Below are positions 1 through 10,054 of a DNA stretch of 64,000 bases, piece after piece. The stretch covers positions 23,795 to 87,794 of the forward strand of contig JBCDFV010000016.1 in assembly GCA_039177555.1 (NCBI GenBank), written 5' to 3'. Every line of letters begins with the position of its first letter. Positions within the stretch are counted from its first letter, which is position 1. The position numbers and the translations under genes were made by a program. This stretch comes from JANQGH01 sp039177555. Its GTDB lineage: Bacteria > Pseudomonadota > Alphaproteobacteria > DSM-16000 > Inquilinaceae. The notes below the pieces were generated by a model. That model was given only the letters and a program-made list of their open reading frames with translations, did no database searches and was not told the DNA's origin.

Positions 1-104
1 CTGAAGCATTTCCGTAACTATGGCGCCCTATGGTGCAGCATTTTCCACCGCCAAGCCTTCTGACCGGTCTGCCGGACCGGGCACCCCCACAATCCGAGGA
101 AGCC

Positions 105-2111
105 ATGGACTCCCACGACTCCAAAGCCACCCAGCTCACCCGCGCTCAGGCCTACGAACTGTCCGAGGACGTGCCGACCAACCGGTCGACGCGGCCGACG
201 ATCGGCGATGTGATCAACGCCCGGCTCGGCCGCCGCGACATGATGCGCGGCGCCCTTGCCGTCAGCGCCATGGCCGCGATCGGCGGCGCCGCGACGATGG
301 CGACCAGCCGCCACGCCTACGCCCAGGCCGGCGCGTCGTTCGACTTCGAAGAGCTGACGGCCGGCGTCGACGCCGACCACCATGTCGCCTCGGGCTACAC
401 CGCAAACGTGCTGATCCGCTGGGGCGACCCGGTTGTGCCGGGCGCGCCTGACTTCGACTCCGCCGCGCAGACGGCCGACGCGCAAGAAATGCAGTTCGGC
501 TACAACAACGACTATCTCGGTTACCTGCCCCTGCCCGCCGGTGGCAGCAGCGCCGATCACGGCCTGCTGGTCGTGAACCACGAATACACCAATGAAGAGC
601 TGATGTTCCCGGGCCTGGGCCGTCAGGATCGCGATGCCGAGTTTGCCGGCATGACGGCGGAGCTGGTCGGTGTCGAGATGGCCGCCCACGGCCTGTCCGT
701 GGTGGAGGTCACCCGCGACGACAGCGGCAACTGGACCTACAACCCCGCCAGCACCTACAACCGTCGCATCTCTCCGCGCTCGACGGAGATCACGCTTTCG
801 GGCCCGGTCGCCGGCAACCCGCGCGTCCAGACCTCGGCGGACCCCAGCGGCACCACCGTCATCGGCACGATCAACAACTGCGCCGGCGGCCTGACGCCCT
901 GGGGCACCGTGCTGACCGCGGAAGAGAACTTCCACGGCTATTTCAAGGGTGAGTTCCCCGAAGACAGTCCGGAGTTTCGCAACCATGAGCGCTATGGCGT
1001 GCCCGGCGGCTGGTATGCCTGGGGCGACTATGAGGACCGCTTCGACGTCGGCCGTGAAATCAACGAGCCGAACCGGTTCGGCTGGATGGTCGAGGTCAAC
1101 CCCTACGACCCGACCTCCACGCCGATCAAGCGCACCGCGATGGGCCGCGCCAAGCACGAAGGTGCCGGCCTGGTTGTCAACGGCGACGGGCATGTCGTGG
1201 CGTACATGGGCGATGATCAGCGCTTCGACTACATCTACAAGTTCGTCTCGAACGGCACCTTTGACCCGTCGGCCGGGACTGACAATGGCGCGCTGCTGGA
1301 CGACGGCACGCTCTACGTCGCGCGGTTCAACGAAGACGGCACGGTCGACTGGCTGCCCCTGGTATTCGGCCAAGGCCCGCTGACCGAGGCCAACGGCTTC
1401 ACCAGCCAGGCGGACGTCCTGATCGAAACCCGCATCGCCGCAGACCTGCTTGGCGCCACGCCGATGGATCGGCCGGAAGATATCGACGTCCATCCGACCA
1501 ACGGCCGCATCTACGCGATGCTGACCAACAACACCCGGCGCGATGCGAACGACCTGAACGCGGCCAACCCGCGGCCCGAGAACGCCGGCGGTCACATCAT
1601 TGAAATCGTCGAGCGCGACAGCGATTACACGGCGACCCAGTCGGACTGGAGCATTCTGGTTCTGGCCGGCAACCCGGGTGCGCCGGAGGTTGGTGCCATG
1701 TGGAACGACGCCACGACCGAAAACGGCTGGTTCATCGCGCCGGACAACTGCGCCATCGATGGCCAGGGCCGCCTATGGGTGACCACCGACGGCAACAATT
1801 ACGAGGCGTCGGGCCGGACGGACGGGGTCTGGTCCATGGAGACCGACGGCGACCTGCGGGGCACGGGCAAGCTGTTCTATCGCGTGCCAGTAGGCGCGGA
1901 GATGTGCGGCCCGATGTTCACGCCGGACGACACGTCACTATTCGTGGCCGTTCAACACCCGGCCGACGGCGACGACGAATGGCCCGGCTTCGGCCGGACG
2001 TCCGTCTACGAGGACCCGTCGACCCGCTGGCCGGACTTCGACGACGCCATGCCGCCGCGGCCATCGGTCGTGGTCATCACCCGCGACGGCGGCGGGCCGA
2101 TCGCGTCCTGA
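105..2111 (+). CDS. PhoX-family (DUF839) phosphatase, Tat-exported
   Basis: This 668-residue protein belongs to the PhoX/DUF839 family, calcium- and iron-dependent periplasmic phosphatases that release phosphate from organic esters. The N-terminus carries a twin-arginine signal (GRRDMMRGALAVSAMAA) followed by an alanine-rich segment ending near AYAQ. Family landmarks are visible: NNCAGGLTPWGTVLTAEEN, KHEGAGLVVNGDGHVVAYMGDDQRFDYIYKF (positions about 360-390) and RPEDIDVHP. The start at 105 is chosen because GAGGA lies four bases upstream; an in-frame ATG at 30 would add 25 proline-rich residues before the Tat signal. A GC-rich hairpin follows the stop. Phosphate-starvation control is usual in the family, but no Pho box was recognised here. 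Substrate specificity cannot be read from sequence. Confidence 0.9.
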   Translation: MDSHDSKATQLTRAQAYELSEDVPTNRSTRPTIGDVINARLGRRDMMRGALAVSAMAAIGGAATMATSRHAYAQAGASFDFEELTAGVDADHHVASGYTANVLIRWGDPVVPGAPDFDSAAQTADAQEMQFGYNNDYLGYLPLPAGGSSADHGLLVVNHEYTNEELMFPGLGRQDRDAEFAGMTAELVGVEMAAHGLSVVEVTRDDSGNWTYNPASTYNRRISPRSTEITLSGPVAGNPRVQTSADPSGTTVIGTINNCAGGLTPWGTVLTAEENFHGYFKGEFPEDSPEFRNHERYGVPGGWYAWGDYEDRFDVGREINEPNRFGWMVEVNPYDPTSTPIKRTAMGRAKHEGAGLVVNGDGHVVAYMGDDQRFDYIYKFVSNGTFDPSAGTDNGALLDDGTLYVARFNEDGTVDWLPLVFGQGPLTEANGFTSQADVLIETRIAADLLGATPMDRPEDIDVHPTNGRIYAMLTNNTRRDANDLNAANPRPENAGGHIIEIVERDSDYTATQSDWSILVLAGNPGAPEVGAMWNDATTENGWFIAPDNCAIDGQGRLWVTTDGNNYEASGRTDGVWSMETDGDLRGTGKLFYRVPVGAEMCGPMFTPDDTSLFVAVQHPADGDDEWPGFGRTSVYEDPSTRWPDFDDAMPPRPSVVVITRDGGGPIAS

Positions 2112-2150
2112 TACGCGCACCTGGCGTTCCGTCGATCAGCGGCGGGCAAC

Positions 2151-2180
2151 GAGCGGGCGGCCTTCGGGCCGCCCGTTCCG
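2151..2180 (+). terminator. GC-rich hairpin terminator after the PhoX gene
   Basis: A 12-base-pair stem (one G-T wobble) formed by GAGCGGGCGGCC and its partner closes a TTCG tetraloop and is followed by a short T-rich stretch (GTTCCGTTT). It lies 40 bases after the PhoX stop and upstream of the next gene on the same strand, so it probably ends the PhoX transcript. Confidence 0.7.
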
Positions 2181-2257
2181 TTTCCGGCTCGCACATTGAC
2201 AGAGGCGACCTTGCGCCGCATCTTGCCGCAGCGCAGCAAAATCAACGATGTCGTAAG

Positions 2258-5200
2258 ATGCGAAAGGCAGGCCGTCCCCCCGTGAAAGACACCCCGCCCC
2301 TTTCGATCGACGGTCTTTTGGGCCGTGTGGCCGGTCCATTTCAGCCGGCCGGCACCGTCTGTTTCGAAGCCGAGAGCGCCACCGATTGCGCCGCACTTGC
2401 CGCCTCCCTCGCCGATGATTTGCGCCGCCATGAGGAGGCCCGATCCGACGATCCGTTTAGCAATCCGGTACTGTTGCTGGCGCTGGATATCGGCCGGGCG
2501 CTGGAACGCGGCGACCTGCGCTACGCCGATCTGGAACAGCTCACCCAGTACCTGACCGCCGAGGGCTGGCTGGCCCGGGCCGAGAGGCTGCGGCGCTACG
2601 TCGGCGAAACCGACCCGGCCGCCAATGATGTCAGGCTGCGCACCGTCTTCGCCAGCCTGGCCGCCCCGCGCCATTCCGACGAGCTGGGCAACGACGCGGC
2701 CGACAAGGTTCGGTTCGAAATCTTCAAGGGCCGGGTCGAAGCCGAGATATTCGGCATCGTCATCACCGCCCACCCCACCTTCACCCAACCGACGGAACTG
2801 ATGCGCGGCCTGGCGGCCCTGGTCAGCGGGCGCGGCAATGACGGCAAGGTGCTGACCAAGTCACAGGCCGACGAACTGGTCCGCCAAGCGGCCACGACCG
2901 AGCATCGGCCGGACGCGGACATGTCGCTGGCACGCGAGCATGCCTTGTCGCTGGAGGTGATCGCGAACCTGCACGAGGCGCTCTATCGGGCCTACGACCT
3001 TCTCCTGGACGTCGCAGCGGAGCTTTACCCCGATCGCTGGCTGGAGCTGGTGCCGCGTCTGGTCACCATCGCGTCCTGGGTCGGGTACGACCTCGACGGA
3101 CGGTCTGACATCAGATGGACCGACACGCTGAACAAGCGCATGGTGGTTCAGCAGATGCAGTTCCAGCGCTATCTGGCACGGACCCGGGCCCTGATGGCCG
3201 ACCGGGCCAGCGCTGCGGCGGGCATCCTGGAAACGCTTGAGCTGGTCGAAAGCCGCCTGGTGCTGGCGCTGACCCAGATCGGCGACGAGATCGAGGCGTT
3301 CGGCCTGCCGAGCACGGCCGCCAACGACGAGATGGAGGCGGTCCAACGCATCTCGCGCCGCATGCATGATGGCAGGGCGATGCGCCTGACAGAGGCCAGC
3401 ACCCTGGTCGAACTGTTCGACCGGGCGCTGACAAGGGCCGTGGCGGCCGATGCCGGCGGCAAGAAGTCGCTGCGCGCCCTGATCCGCCAGATCGCCATCC
3501 TGCGTGCGGAGCTGGCCAACTACGGGCTTGGCGCGGCCCACACCCATGTGCGCATCAACGCCACCCAGGTGCACAACGCCATCCGCAAGGCGGTGGACCT
3601 GGTCTCCGACCCGAACGACCCCCGCTACCGACAATCCTATCTCGACCGGATCAACCGGCTGTTGGAAACGGTCGAGCCGGTGACGATCAATTTCGGTTCG
3701 CTGATGGCAGAGCGCACCTCGGTCAAGCGCCTGTTCATGGTCGTCGCCCAGATGTTGAAATACACCGGGCGGACGGCGCCGATCCGGTTCCTGATCGCCG
3801 AGACCGAAAGCCCGTTCACGGCGCTGACCGCGCTCTATTACGCCCGCCTGTTCGGCGTGGAGGATCATGTCGACATCTCGCCACTGTTCGAAACCGAACG
3901 GGCGCTGGAGGTCGGCAGCCGGTTCATCGAGCAGTTGCTGGATAACGCCCACTACCTTGCCTATGTCGAAAAGCGCGGCCGGATCTGCGTCCAGACGGGC
4001 TATTCGGATGCCGGACGGTTCATCGGCCAGACCCCGGCCAACGCATCGATCGAACGGCTGCGCCTGCGCCTGACGCGCGCGATCGCCAAGCGCCAGTCCA
4101 AAGGCAAACTATCGGATGTCCAACTGCTGATCTTCGACACCCATGGCGAGTCGATCGGCCGCGGCGCCCACCCGGAGGATTTCGAACAGCGCCTTGCCAA
4201 CATCGATACGGCGGCCAGTCGCGGCTTTCTGGCGGAAAACAACGTGTCGTTCAAACAGGAGATGAGCTTCCAAGGCGGCGACGGCTATCTCTATTTCATG
4301 AACCAGCCGCTGGCCTACGCCGCGCTGACCCGCATCCTGGAACACGCGCTGAGGCACGGCGACAACTCGGTCGACGATTTGTTCTATGACGAGGCGTCGT
4401 ACATTCGCGAGTTCTTCACCACGGTGAAGGAATTCCAGGTCGACCTGATGAAGGACACCAACTACGGCGTCCTGTTGATGGCGTTCGGCGTCAACCTGCT
4501 GTTCCAGTCGGGCAGCCGTGCGATCAAGCGGCAGTATGACGACCCGTCCGACATCGATCACGCCAACGCCGCGCAGTTGCGCGCCATTCCGCACAACGCC
4601 GTGCTGCAACAGCTTGGCCTGCTCGCCAACACCGTCGGTGGCCTAGGTGCCGCAACCGCCAAGGACCCCGAGCGGTTTCAGAAGCTCTACGCCGCGTCGC
4701 CGCGTCTGCGCCAATTGACGCGGCTTGTCGAATACGGGGCCGCCGTCAGCAACCCGATGATCATGAAGGCCTATATCGACAGTCTGGACCCGGTCCTCTG
4801 GATCGTGCGGGCCAGCCAGTCGGGCCGAACCCGAGCGGCCGAGGACATGCTGCGCCTGGCCCACCATTATGAGGAAAACGGCCTGCACGCGCGGCAAGTC
4901 CGCGTCTTCCGCGCCCTCTTCCAAGACTTCACGATGCTGGAACAGGCCCTGAACTCGGTCCACGCCGAGGGCGCGCCAGGCGGAACCGCATCGCTGATCA
5001 GCACCGAAGGACGCGAGCGGCTGTGCCTGTTGCACGCTATCCGCATCGCGGTGCTGCATGAGCTGTTTCGACTGGCCATGCGGCTGCCGAGCTTTTCCGA
5101 CCGGCACAGCATCACGCCCAAGCAACTGGTCGACCGCCTGCTGCACCTCGACGTCGACGAGGTGGTGGACCTGTTGAGCGAGATCTTCCCGCGCGCCGCC

Positions 5201-5368
5201 GGGCCAGCCGGCGATGAGGATTTCGGCGAGCCGGCGACCTATGTGTCCGACGAGACGCAAAGCTATCGGTTCGAGAACGAGATGATCTTCGATCCGATGC
5301 GCGGGCTCTACCGTCTGGCAAGGCGCCTGTCGACGGCGATTTGCCATCGGGTCGGCTTCCTGGGCTAG
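2258..5368 (+). CDS. Divergent phosphoenolpyruvate carboxylase homologue
   Basis: About 1036 residues and homologous to PEP carboxylase (PEP + bicarbonate to oxaloacetate) along its length. Recognisable landmarks are TAHPT (His172), LFETERALEVG for the usual LFET block, QTGYSDAGRFIG for GYSDSAKDAG (Asp584), and THGESIGRGAHP for GRGGSIGRGGGP (Arg635). By eye several substrate-contact residues differ from E. coli Ppc: the GGDRDG arginine is Leu279, the first arginine of GRGGSIGRGG is His629, the GYSDSAK lysine is Arg587, and the usual C-terminal NTG is absent (ends VGFLG). It may therefore be an atypical PEPC subfamily or have another activity. The start is uncertain: ATG 2258 is used, and GTG 2282 is an alternative. 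Stand-alone gene. Confidence 0.72.
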   Translation: MRKAGRPPVKDTPPLSIDGLLGRVAGPFQPAGTVCFEAESATDCAALAASLADDLRRHEEARSDDPFSNPVLLLALDIGRALERGDLRYADLEQLTQYLTAEGWLARAERLRRYVGETDPAANDVRLRTVFASLAAPRHSDELGNDAADKVRFEIFKGRVEAEIFGIVITAHPTFTQPTELMRGLAALVSGRGNDGKVLTKSQADELVRQAATTEHRPDADMSLAREHALSLEVIANLHEALYRAYDLLLDVAAELYPDRWLELVPRLVTIASWVGYDLDGRSDIRWTDTLNKRMVVQQMQFQRYLARTRALMADRASAAAGILETLELVESRLVLALTQIGDEIEAFGLPSTAANDEMEAVQRISRRMHDGRAMRLTEASTLVELFDRALTRAVAADAGGKKSLRALIRQIAILRAELANYGLGAAHTHVRINATQVHNAIRKAVDLVSDPNDPRYRQSYLDRINRLLETVEPVTINFGSLMAERTSVKRLFMVVAQMLKYTGRTAPIRFLIAETESPFTALTALYYARLFGVEDHVDISPLFETERALEVGSRFIEQLLDNAHYLAYVEKRGRICVQTGYSDAGRFIGQTPANASIERLRLRLTRAIAKRQSKGKLSDVQLLIFDTHGESIGRGAHPEDFEQRLANIDTAASRGFLAENNVSFKQEMSFQGGDGYLYFMNQPLAYAALTRILEHALRHGDNSVDDLFYDEASYIREFFTTVKEFQVDLMKDTNYGVLLMAFGVNLLFQSGSRAIKRQYDDPSDIDHANAAQLRAIPHNAVLQQLGLLANTVGGLGAATAKDPERFQKLYAASPRLRQLTRLVEYGAAVSNPMIMKAYIDSLDPVLWIVRASQSGRTRAAEDMLRLAHHYEENGLHARQVRVFRALFQDFTMLEQALNSVHAEGAPGGTASLISTEGRERLCLLHAIRIAVLHELFRLAMRLPSFSDRHSITPKQLVDRLLHLDVDEVVDLLSEIFPRAAGPAGDEDFGEPATYVSDETQSYRFENEMIFDPMRGLYRLARRLSTAICHRVGFLG

Positions 5369-5467
5369 GTGGCGGCGCGCCCGAGCAACAAAGTTCTGCC
5401 CATCGCCGATTGATCGCTTAGTCTGAGACCTAAGTGCGCGGATCACGCGCCAGGGCGAGGGAGATCA

Positions 5468-6415
5468 ATGGCCGGTCCGGGTTCGACAGGCGAGCGTGCG
5501 GGCGACCGCATTCTGCTGGGCATCGGCTTCATGGTCGGGGCCAATCTGATCTTCGGCCTGATCAATGTGATGGCCAAGTGGCTGGGCGAGACCTATCCGG
5601 TCGTCGAGATCGTCTTTTTCCGCAACCTGTTCGCCCTGCCGACCATCGTCTGGCTGCTGATGCGCCAGGACGGCTTTCGGCCGCTGCGCCACGCCCATTG
5701 GGGATCGCACGCTCTAAGGGGTGTGCTCGGCTTCGGCCATATCACGCTGTTGTTCCTGTCGTTCACCTTGATGCCGCTGGCCGACGCCACGGCGATCAGC
5801 TTCGCGGCGCCGTTGATCCTCACGGCCCTGTCGGTCCCATTGCTATCGGAAAAGGTCGGCGTCTGGCGCTGGAGTGCCGTGATCGCCGGTTTCGTCGGCG
5901 TCTTGATCACGGCGAGCCCGAGCGGCGATTTCGGCTATGCCGGCGCCTTGGCCGGGCTGGGCAGCGCGACCTGCTTTGCGCTCGCCATGATTACCGTGCG
6001 TCGGATGAGCGCCACGGAATCGAGCGCGGCCATTGCCTTTACCTACACCGCGATCATGACGCTGCTGGCGGGGTTGGCCATGATTCCGGTCTGGGTGGTC
6101 CCAGCCTGGTCTCATCTCGGGGTTTTATTGATTGCCGGGCTGGTCGGCGGGATCGGTCAGTACTTTATCGCCCAGGCCTACGCACTGGCACCGGCCTCCG
6201 CGACGGCGCCGTTCACCTACACGACCCTGATCTGGGCGCTGCTGTTCGGCTTCCTGATCTGGTCCGAGGAACCGACGCTGCACCTCGCCGTCGGCTGCAC
6301 CATCGTCATCGCCAGCGGGCTGGTCATCCTTTGGCGCGAGCACCGTCTGCGCAGTCTAGCCACCGTTCGGCCGAAGGCCGCCACACGGCCGGACACCGGC
6401 AAGGGCGACGGCTGA
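5468..6415 (+). CDS. EamA/DMT-superfamily membrane transporter
   Basis: This 315-residue integral membrane protein has about ten hydrophobic segments arranged as two EamA repeats (roughly residues 14-145 and 160-290), the drug/metabolite transporter architecture. The second repeat shows the typical YFIAQAYALAPASATAPFTYTTLIWALLFG block, and the first shows FGLINVMAKWLGETYPVVEIVFFRNLF. Family members export amino acids, nucleosides or other small metabolites; the substrate cannot be predicted here. The start is supported by GAGGGAGA a few bases upstream of the ATG. It stands alone between the PEPC-like gene and a convergent protease gene. Confidence 0.85.
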   Translation: MAGPGSTGERAGDRILLGIGFMVGANLIFGLINVMAKWLGETYPVVEIVFFRNLFALPTIVWLLMRQDGFRPLRHAHWGSHALRGVLGFGHITLLFLSFTLMPLADATAISFAAPLILTALSVPLLSEKVGVWRWSAVIAGFVGVLITASPSGDFGYAGALAGLGSATCFALAMITVRRMSATESSAAIAFTYTAIMTLLAGLAMIPVWVVPAWSHLGVLLIAGLVGGIGQYFIAQAYALAPASATAPFTYTTLIWALLFGFLIWSEEPTLHLAVGCTIVIASGLVILWREHRLRSLATVRPKAATRPDTGKGDG

Positions 6416-6475
6416 CCGGGATCAACAGGGTCGGTCAGCGGGCCAAGACCATCCGCCCGCCTTACAAGGATGTCG

Positions 6476-7282
6476 TCAGCCGTAAAGGATCTGCTGCAAC
6501 TGCTGGATACGGGCCTGGTCGGACGGATGGGTCGACAGGAACTCCGGCGGGCCGCCCCGCCCCGCGTCCACCATGCGATCCTGCCAAAACTCCAACGCCT
6601 CGACGGGCTGATAGCCGGCCTGGGCCATGTAACGAACGCCGATGCGGTCGGCCTCCAACTCCTGCTGGCGAGAAAAGGGCAGGATGACACCATACGTCGC
6701 GCCCATGCCGAGCAATCCGGCGAGTTCGTTGGCCTGCTGCGGCGTGCCGCCAAGGGCCGAGCCGAGAAGTGCGGCGCCCAAACGGGACATTTGCTGTGTG
6801 CCGATGCGCTGGGCGGCATGGTCAGCCGTCACGTGACCCAACTCATGGCCGATTACGGCGGCCAACTGGTCGTCGTTCTCCACCGCCTCCATCATGCCGC
6901 GATAGATGCCGATCTTGCCGTTCGGCAAGGCGAAGGCGTTCACCGCCCCGTCGTCGAACAGCACGACCTGCCACGGCAAGCCGGGCTCGCCGGTTAACGG
7001 GATCAGTCGGCCGGCGATGCGTTGCGCGCTTTGGTTGGCCGAATTGCTGCGCCAAACCGGCCGCTCGCTCAAGATGCGCTGCCAGCTCGCATCGGCCGCC
7101 TGCATCAGTTCCGATTCCGGTGGCGCAAAGGCCGCGCCGATGCCGCCGACACTGCCGGGCACGCAACCGGCCAGCGCAATTGCCGACGTCCCGGCACCCA
7201 GGCCCTTCAAAAAGGACCGGCGCGATGGATACGCCATCGGCTTGCCGCTTGGGTTTCCCCCTGAATGGCAACTACATGCCAT
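6476..7282 (-). CDS. M48-family zinc metalloprotease, Tat lipoprotein
   Basis: This 268-residue protein is an M48 peptidase of the HtpX/BepA/LoiP group, envelope proteases that degrade or mature misassembled outer-membrane proteins. The zinc motif is VIGHELGHVTADHAAQ (His146, Glu147, His150) with the downstream ELEADRIG glutamate as third ligand. The N-terminus combines a twin-arginine motif (SRRSFLKG) with a lipobox (IALAGC), which predicts a Tat-exported lipoprotein. The start at 7282 is favoured by GGGAGTGGAAG just upstream, giving a 15-residue extension before an alternative start at 7237. It is divergent from pepN across a 140-base spacer. Confidence 0.88.
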   Translation of the reverse strand: MACSCHSGGNPSGKPMAYPSRRSFLKGLGAGTSAIALAGCVPGSVGGIGAAFAPPESELMQAADASWQRILSERPVWRSNSANQSAQRIAGRLIPLTGEPGLPWQVVLFDDGAVNAFALPNGKIGIYRGMMEAVENDDQLAAVIGHELGHVTADHAAQRIGTQQMSRLGAALLGSALGGTPQQANELAGLLGMGATYGVILPFSRQQELEADRIGVRYMAQAGYQPVEALEFWQDRMVDAGRGGPPEFLSTHPSDQARIQQLQQILYG

Positions 7283-7422
7283 ACTTCCACTCCCTATCGG
7301 ACACTCGGCGATCGTTAGATCGCAATCTCGTCATTTCTGCGGCCTCATTGCCCTAGGCGCCGCGCCTTCGGTTCTCTACAACGGCCGAAATACCATCTCG
7401 GTACGCTATAAAGTAGACACCT

Positions 7423-10047
7423 ATGGATCACGATCCAGCCAGCCCCCCCGCCCCGCCCCGCGAAATTCATCTCGCCGACTACCGGCAGCCGGACTTCCTT
7501 TTCGACGAGATCGATCTGATCTTCGATCTGCGCGAGGACGGTGCAACCGTCACGGCCCGTAGCACGTTTCGGCGCAATCCTGACGCTGACGGCAAACTGG
7601 AAACGCTGAAGCTTGACGGCGGCGGCCAGAAGCTTGTTTCCATCGCGCTGGATGGCGAGCCTTTGGGCGAAAACCGCTACCGCGTCGAGGATGAAGGGTT
7701 GATCCTGATCGACCCGCCCGACGTCGGCGTCCTCGACATCGTCACGGAGACCGAGCCGCACAAGAATAAGAGCCTTGAGGGGCTGTACAAGTCGGGCGGC
7801 AATTTCTGCACCCAATGCGAGGCCGAAGGCTTTCGCAACATCACCTTCTTCCCCGACCGGCCGGATGTGCTGGCGGTCTACACGGTGACGCTGGTCGCCG
7901 ATCAGACGCGCTACCCAGTCCTGTTGAGCAACGGCAACCTGGTGGATCAGGGCGCCTCAGCGAACGGCCGCCATTGGGCGAAGTGGCACGACCCCTTCCC
8001 CAAGCCAGCCTATCTGTTCGCGCTTGTGGCCGGCGATCTGGTCTCGCTGGATGACAGCTTCACGACCAAGTCCGGCCGCGACGTCGCCTTGAAGATCTAC
8101 ACAAGGCCCGAGGATCTGGACAAGTGCGACTACGCCATGTCGGCGCTGAAGGCCTCGATGCGCTGGGACGAGGACGTCTTCGGGCTGGAATACGATCTGG
8201 ACCAATTCAACATCGTCGCCGTCGGCGATTTCAACGCCGGCGCGATGGAAAACAAGGGCCTGAACATCTTCAACACCGCCCTGTTGCTGGCCCATCCCGA
8301 CACGGCGACCGACGCGGATTATCGACGGATCGAGAGCGTCGTCGCCCACGAGTACTTCCATAACTGGACCGGCAACCGGATCACCTGCCGGGACTGGTTC
8401 CAACTGACCTTGAAAGAGGGCCTCACGGTCTTCCGCGACCAGCTCTTCTCCGCCGACCAGGGCGATCCTGCGATCGAGCGCATTGACCAGGTGCGCCGGC
8501 TGCGCGCGATGCAGTTCCCCGAGGATGCCGGGCCGCTGGCCCACCCGATCCAGCCGGAAAGCTATATCGAGGTGAACAACTTCTACACCGCCACGGTCTA
8601 TGAGAAGGGGGCGGAGGTCATTCGCATGATCCACACCCTGATCGGCGCCGAGGCGTTTCGCCGGGGCATGAACGTGTATGTCGAGCGGCATGACGGCCAG
8701 GCGGTGCGGTGCGAGGACTTCGTCGCCGCGATGGAGGCGGCCTCCGGGCGCGATCTTGGCGCCTTCCGCCGCTGGTATTCCCAGGCCGGCACGCCGGTGG
8801 TTTCGGTCGAGCAGTCGTACGATGAAGAGTCCAAGACGCTGTCGCTGGTCCTGCGCCAATCGACACCACCGACGCCAGGCCAGAAGGCCAAACAGCGGGT
8901 CGTAATCCCGGTAGCAATGGGACTGATCGCCGGAGACGGAAGCGACCAGACGCGCATCCTGGAACTGGATCGCGACGAGATCACCGTACGGTTCGAGGAT
9001 CTGCCCGCAGAGCCTGTGGTTTCGCTGCTGCGCGGCTTTTCCGCACCGGTGCAGTTGAAGCGGCAGGACGCCGCGACGGCCCTGCCGCTGCTGTTTGCCC
9101 GCGACCCCGATCCCTTCGCCCGCTGGGATGCGGGCCAGCAATGGGCGACGACCTGCCTGCTGGACATCGTCTCGGCCCTGCAGTCGGACCAGACACCGAC
9201 AACGAACCCGGCATTGGTCGAGGCGTTTGGCACCAACTTCGCCGACCAAAGCTTGAGCCCGGCGTTCAAGGCCGAACTGCTGACCTTGCCCAGTGAGGAC
9301 TTCCTGGCCGACCAGATGCTGGTTGTTGATGTCGAGGCTATCTATCGGGCGCGCCAGATCGCGCTGGCGGCCATCGGGTCGGCGTTAGCTGATCCGCTGC
9401 GCACCGCCTATGACGCGCTGGAGGATCACGGACCCTACGAACCGACGGCGGCGGCGATCGGCAGGCGCGCCTTGCGCACGCTCTCGCTGGCCCTGATCAC
9501 AGCCTCTGACCAATCAGCGGGCATTGATCTGGCCACCAAGCAGTTTCAAAGCGCGAACAACATGACCGATACGCTGTCGGCCCTAACGATCTTGCGCGAT
9601 CGCGACCATCCGGCGCGCGAGGAGGCGCTGGAAACCTTCTACGATCACTGGCAGCACGAGCCGCTGGTGGTGGACAAATGGTTCGCGCTGCAGGCCACCT
9701 CCCGCCTGCCGGGCACCGTTGGGCGCGTCCGCGCCTTGCTGGATCACCCTGCCTTCTCGATCGAGGTGCCGAACCGGGCGCGGGCGTTGATCGGCGCGTT
9801 TGCCTTCGCCAATCCTCGGCACTTCCACGCCGCGAACGGCGGTGGCTACGACTTCCTGGCCGACCAGGTTCTCCGGCTGGACAGCTTCAACCCGCACGTC
9901 GCGGCACGCATGCTGACACCGCTTGGCCGGTGGCGCCGCCAGGACACGTCGCGTCAAGCCTTGATGAAGCAGGCGCTGGAACGGATCGTGGCCAAGCCCG
10001 GCTTGTCGAAAGCCGTGTACGAGATCGCGTCGAAGAGCCTGAGTTAA
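7423..10047 (+). CDS. pepN: Aminopeptidase N (M1 family)
   Basis: PepN is a cytoplasmic zinc aminopeptidase removing N-terminal residues from peptides during protein turnover. The 874-residue length matches bacterial PepN. The exopeptidase motif GAMEN is at residues 273-277, HEYFH at 309-313 and the third zinc ligand Glu332 in LKEGL, so the active site is intact. An N-terminal beta saddle precedes the catalytic domain, and the C-terminal half is the helical DUF3458 region (NMTDTLSALTILRD, FNPHVAARMLTPLGRW). It is transcribed alone, divergently from the M48 protease, and converges with the next gene. Confidence 0.97.
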   Translation: MDHDPASPPAPPREIHLADYRQPDFLFDEIDLIFDLREDGATVTARSTFRRNPDADGKLETLKLDGGGQKLVSIALDGEPLGENRYRVEDEGLILIDPPDVGVLDIVTETEPHKNKSLEGLYKSGGNFCTQCEAEGFRNITFFPDRPDVLAVYTVTLVADQTRYPVLLSNGNLVDQGASANGRHWAKWHDPFPKPAYLFALVAGDLVSLDDSFTTKSGRDVALKIYTRPEDLDKCDYAMSALKASMRWDEDVFGLEYDLDQFNIVAVGDFNAGAMENKGLNIFNTALLLAHPDTATDADYRRIESVVAHEYFHNWTGNRITCRDWFQLTLKEGLTVFRDQLFSADQGDPAIERIDQVRRLRAMQFPEDAGPLAHPIQPESYIEVNNFYTATVYEKGAEVIRMIHTLIGAEAFRRGMNVYVERHDGQAVRCEDFVAAMEAASGRDLGAFRRWYSQAGTPVVSVEQSYDEESKTLSLVLRQSTPPTPGQKAKQRVVIPVAMGLIAGDGSDQTRILELDRDEITVRFEDLPAEPVVSLLRGFSAPVQLKRQDAATALPLLFARDPDPFARWDAGQQWATTCLLDIVSALQSDQTPTTNPALVEAFGTNFADQSLSPAFKAELLTLPSEDFLADQMLVVDVEAIYRARQIALAAIGSALADPLRTAYDALEDHGPYEPTAAAIGRRALRTLSLALITASDQSAGIDLATKQFQSANNMTDTLSALTILRDRDHPAREEALETFYDHWQHEPLVVDKWFALQATSRLPGTVGRVRALLDHPAFSIEVPNRARALIGAFAFANPRHFHAANGGGYDFLADQVLRLDSFNPHVAARMLTPLGRWRRQDTSRQALMKQALERIVAKPGLSKAVYEIASKSLS

Positions 10048-10054
10048 CCAGAGG

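Noticed and set aside
30..104. N-terminal 25-residue extension of PhoX.
   Set aside because: The ribosome site at 96-100 favours ATG 105, and the Tat signal should lie near the start.
18..1595. A 525-codon open frame antisense to the PhoX gene.
   Set aside because: No domain or signal is visible; PhoX on the plus strand explains the region.
1700..2257. In-frame upstream extension of the PEPC-like gene into phoX.
   Set aside because: The sequence is arginine-rich shadow translation of PhoX, and a terminator hairpin lies between the genes.
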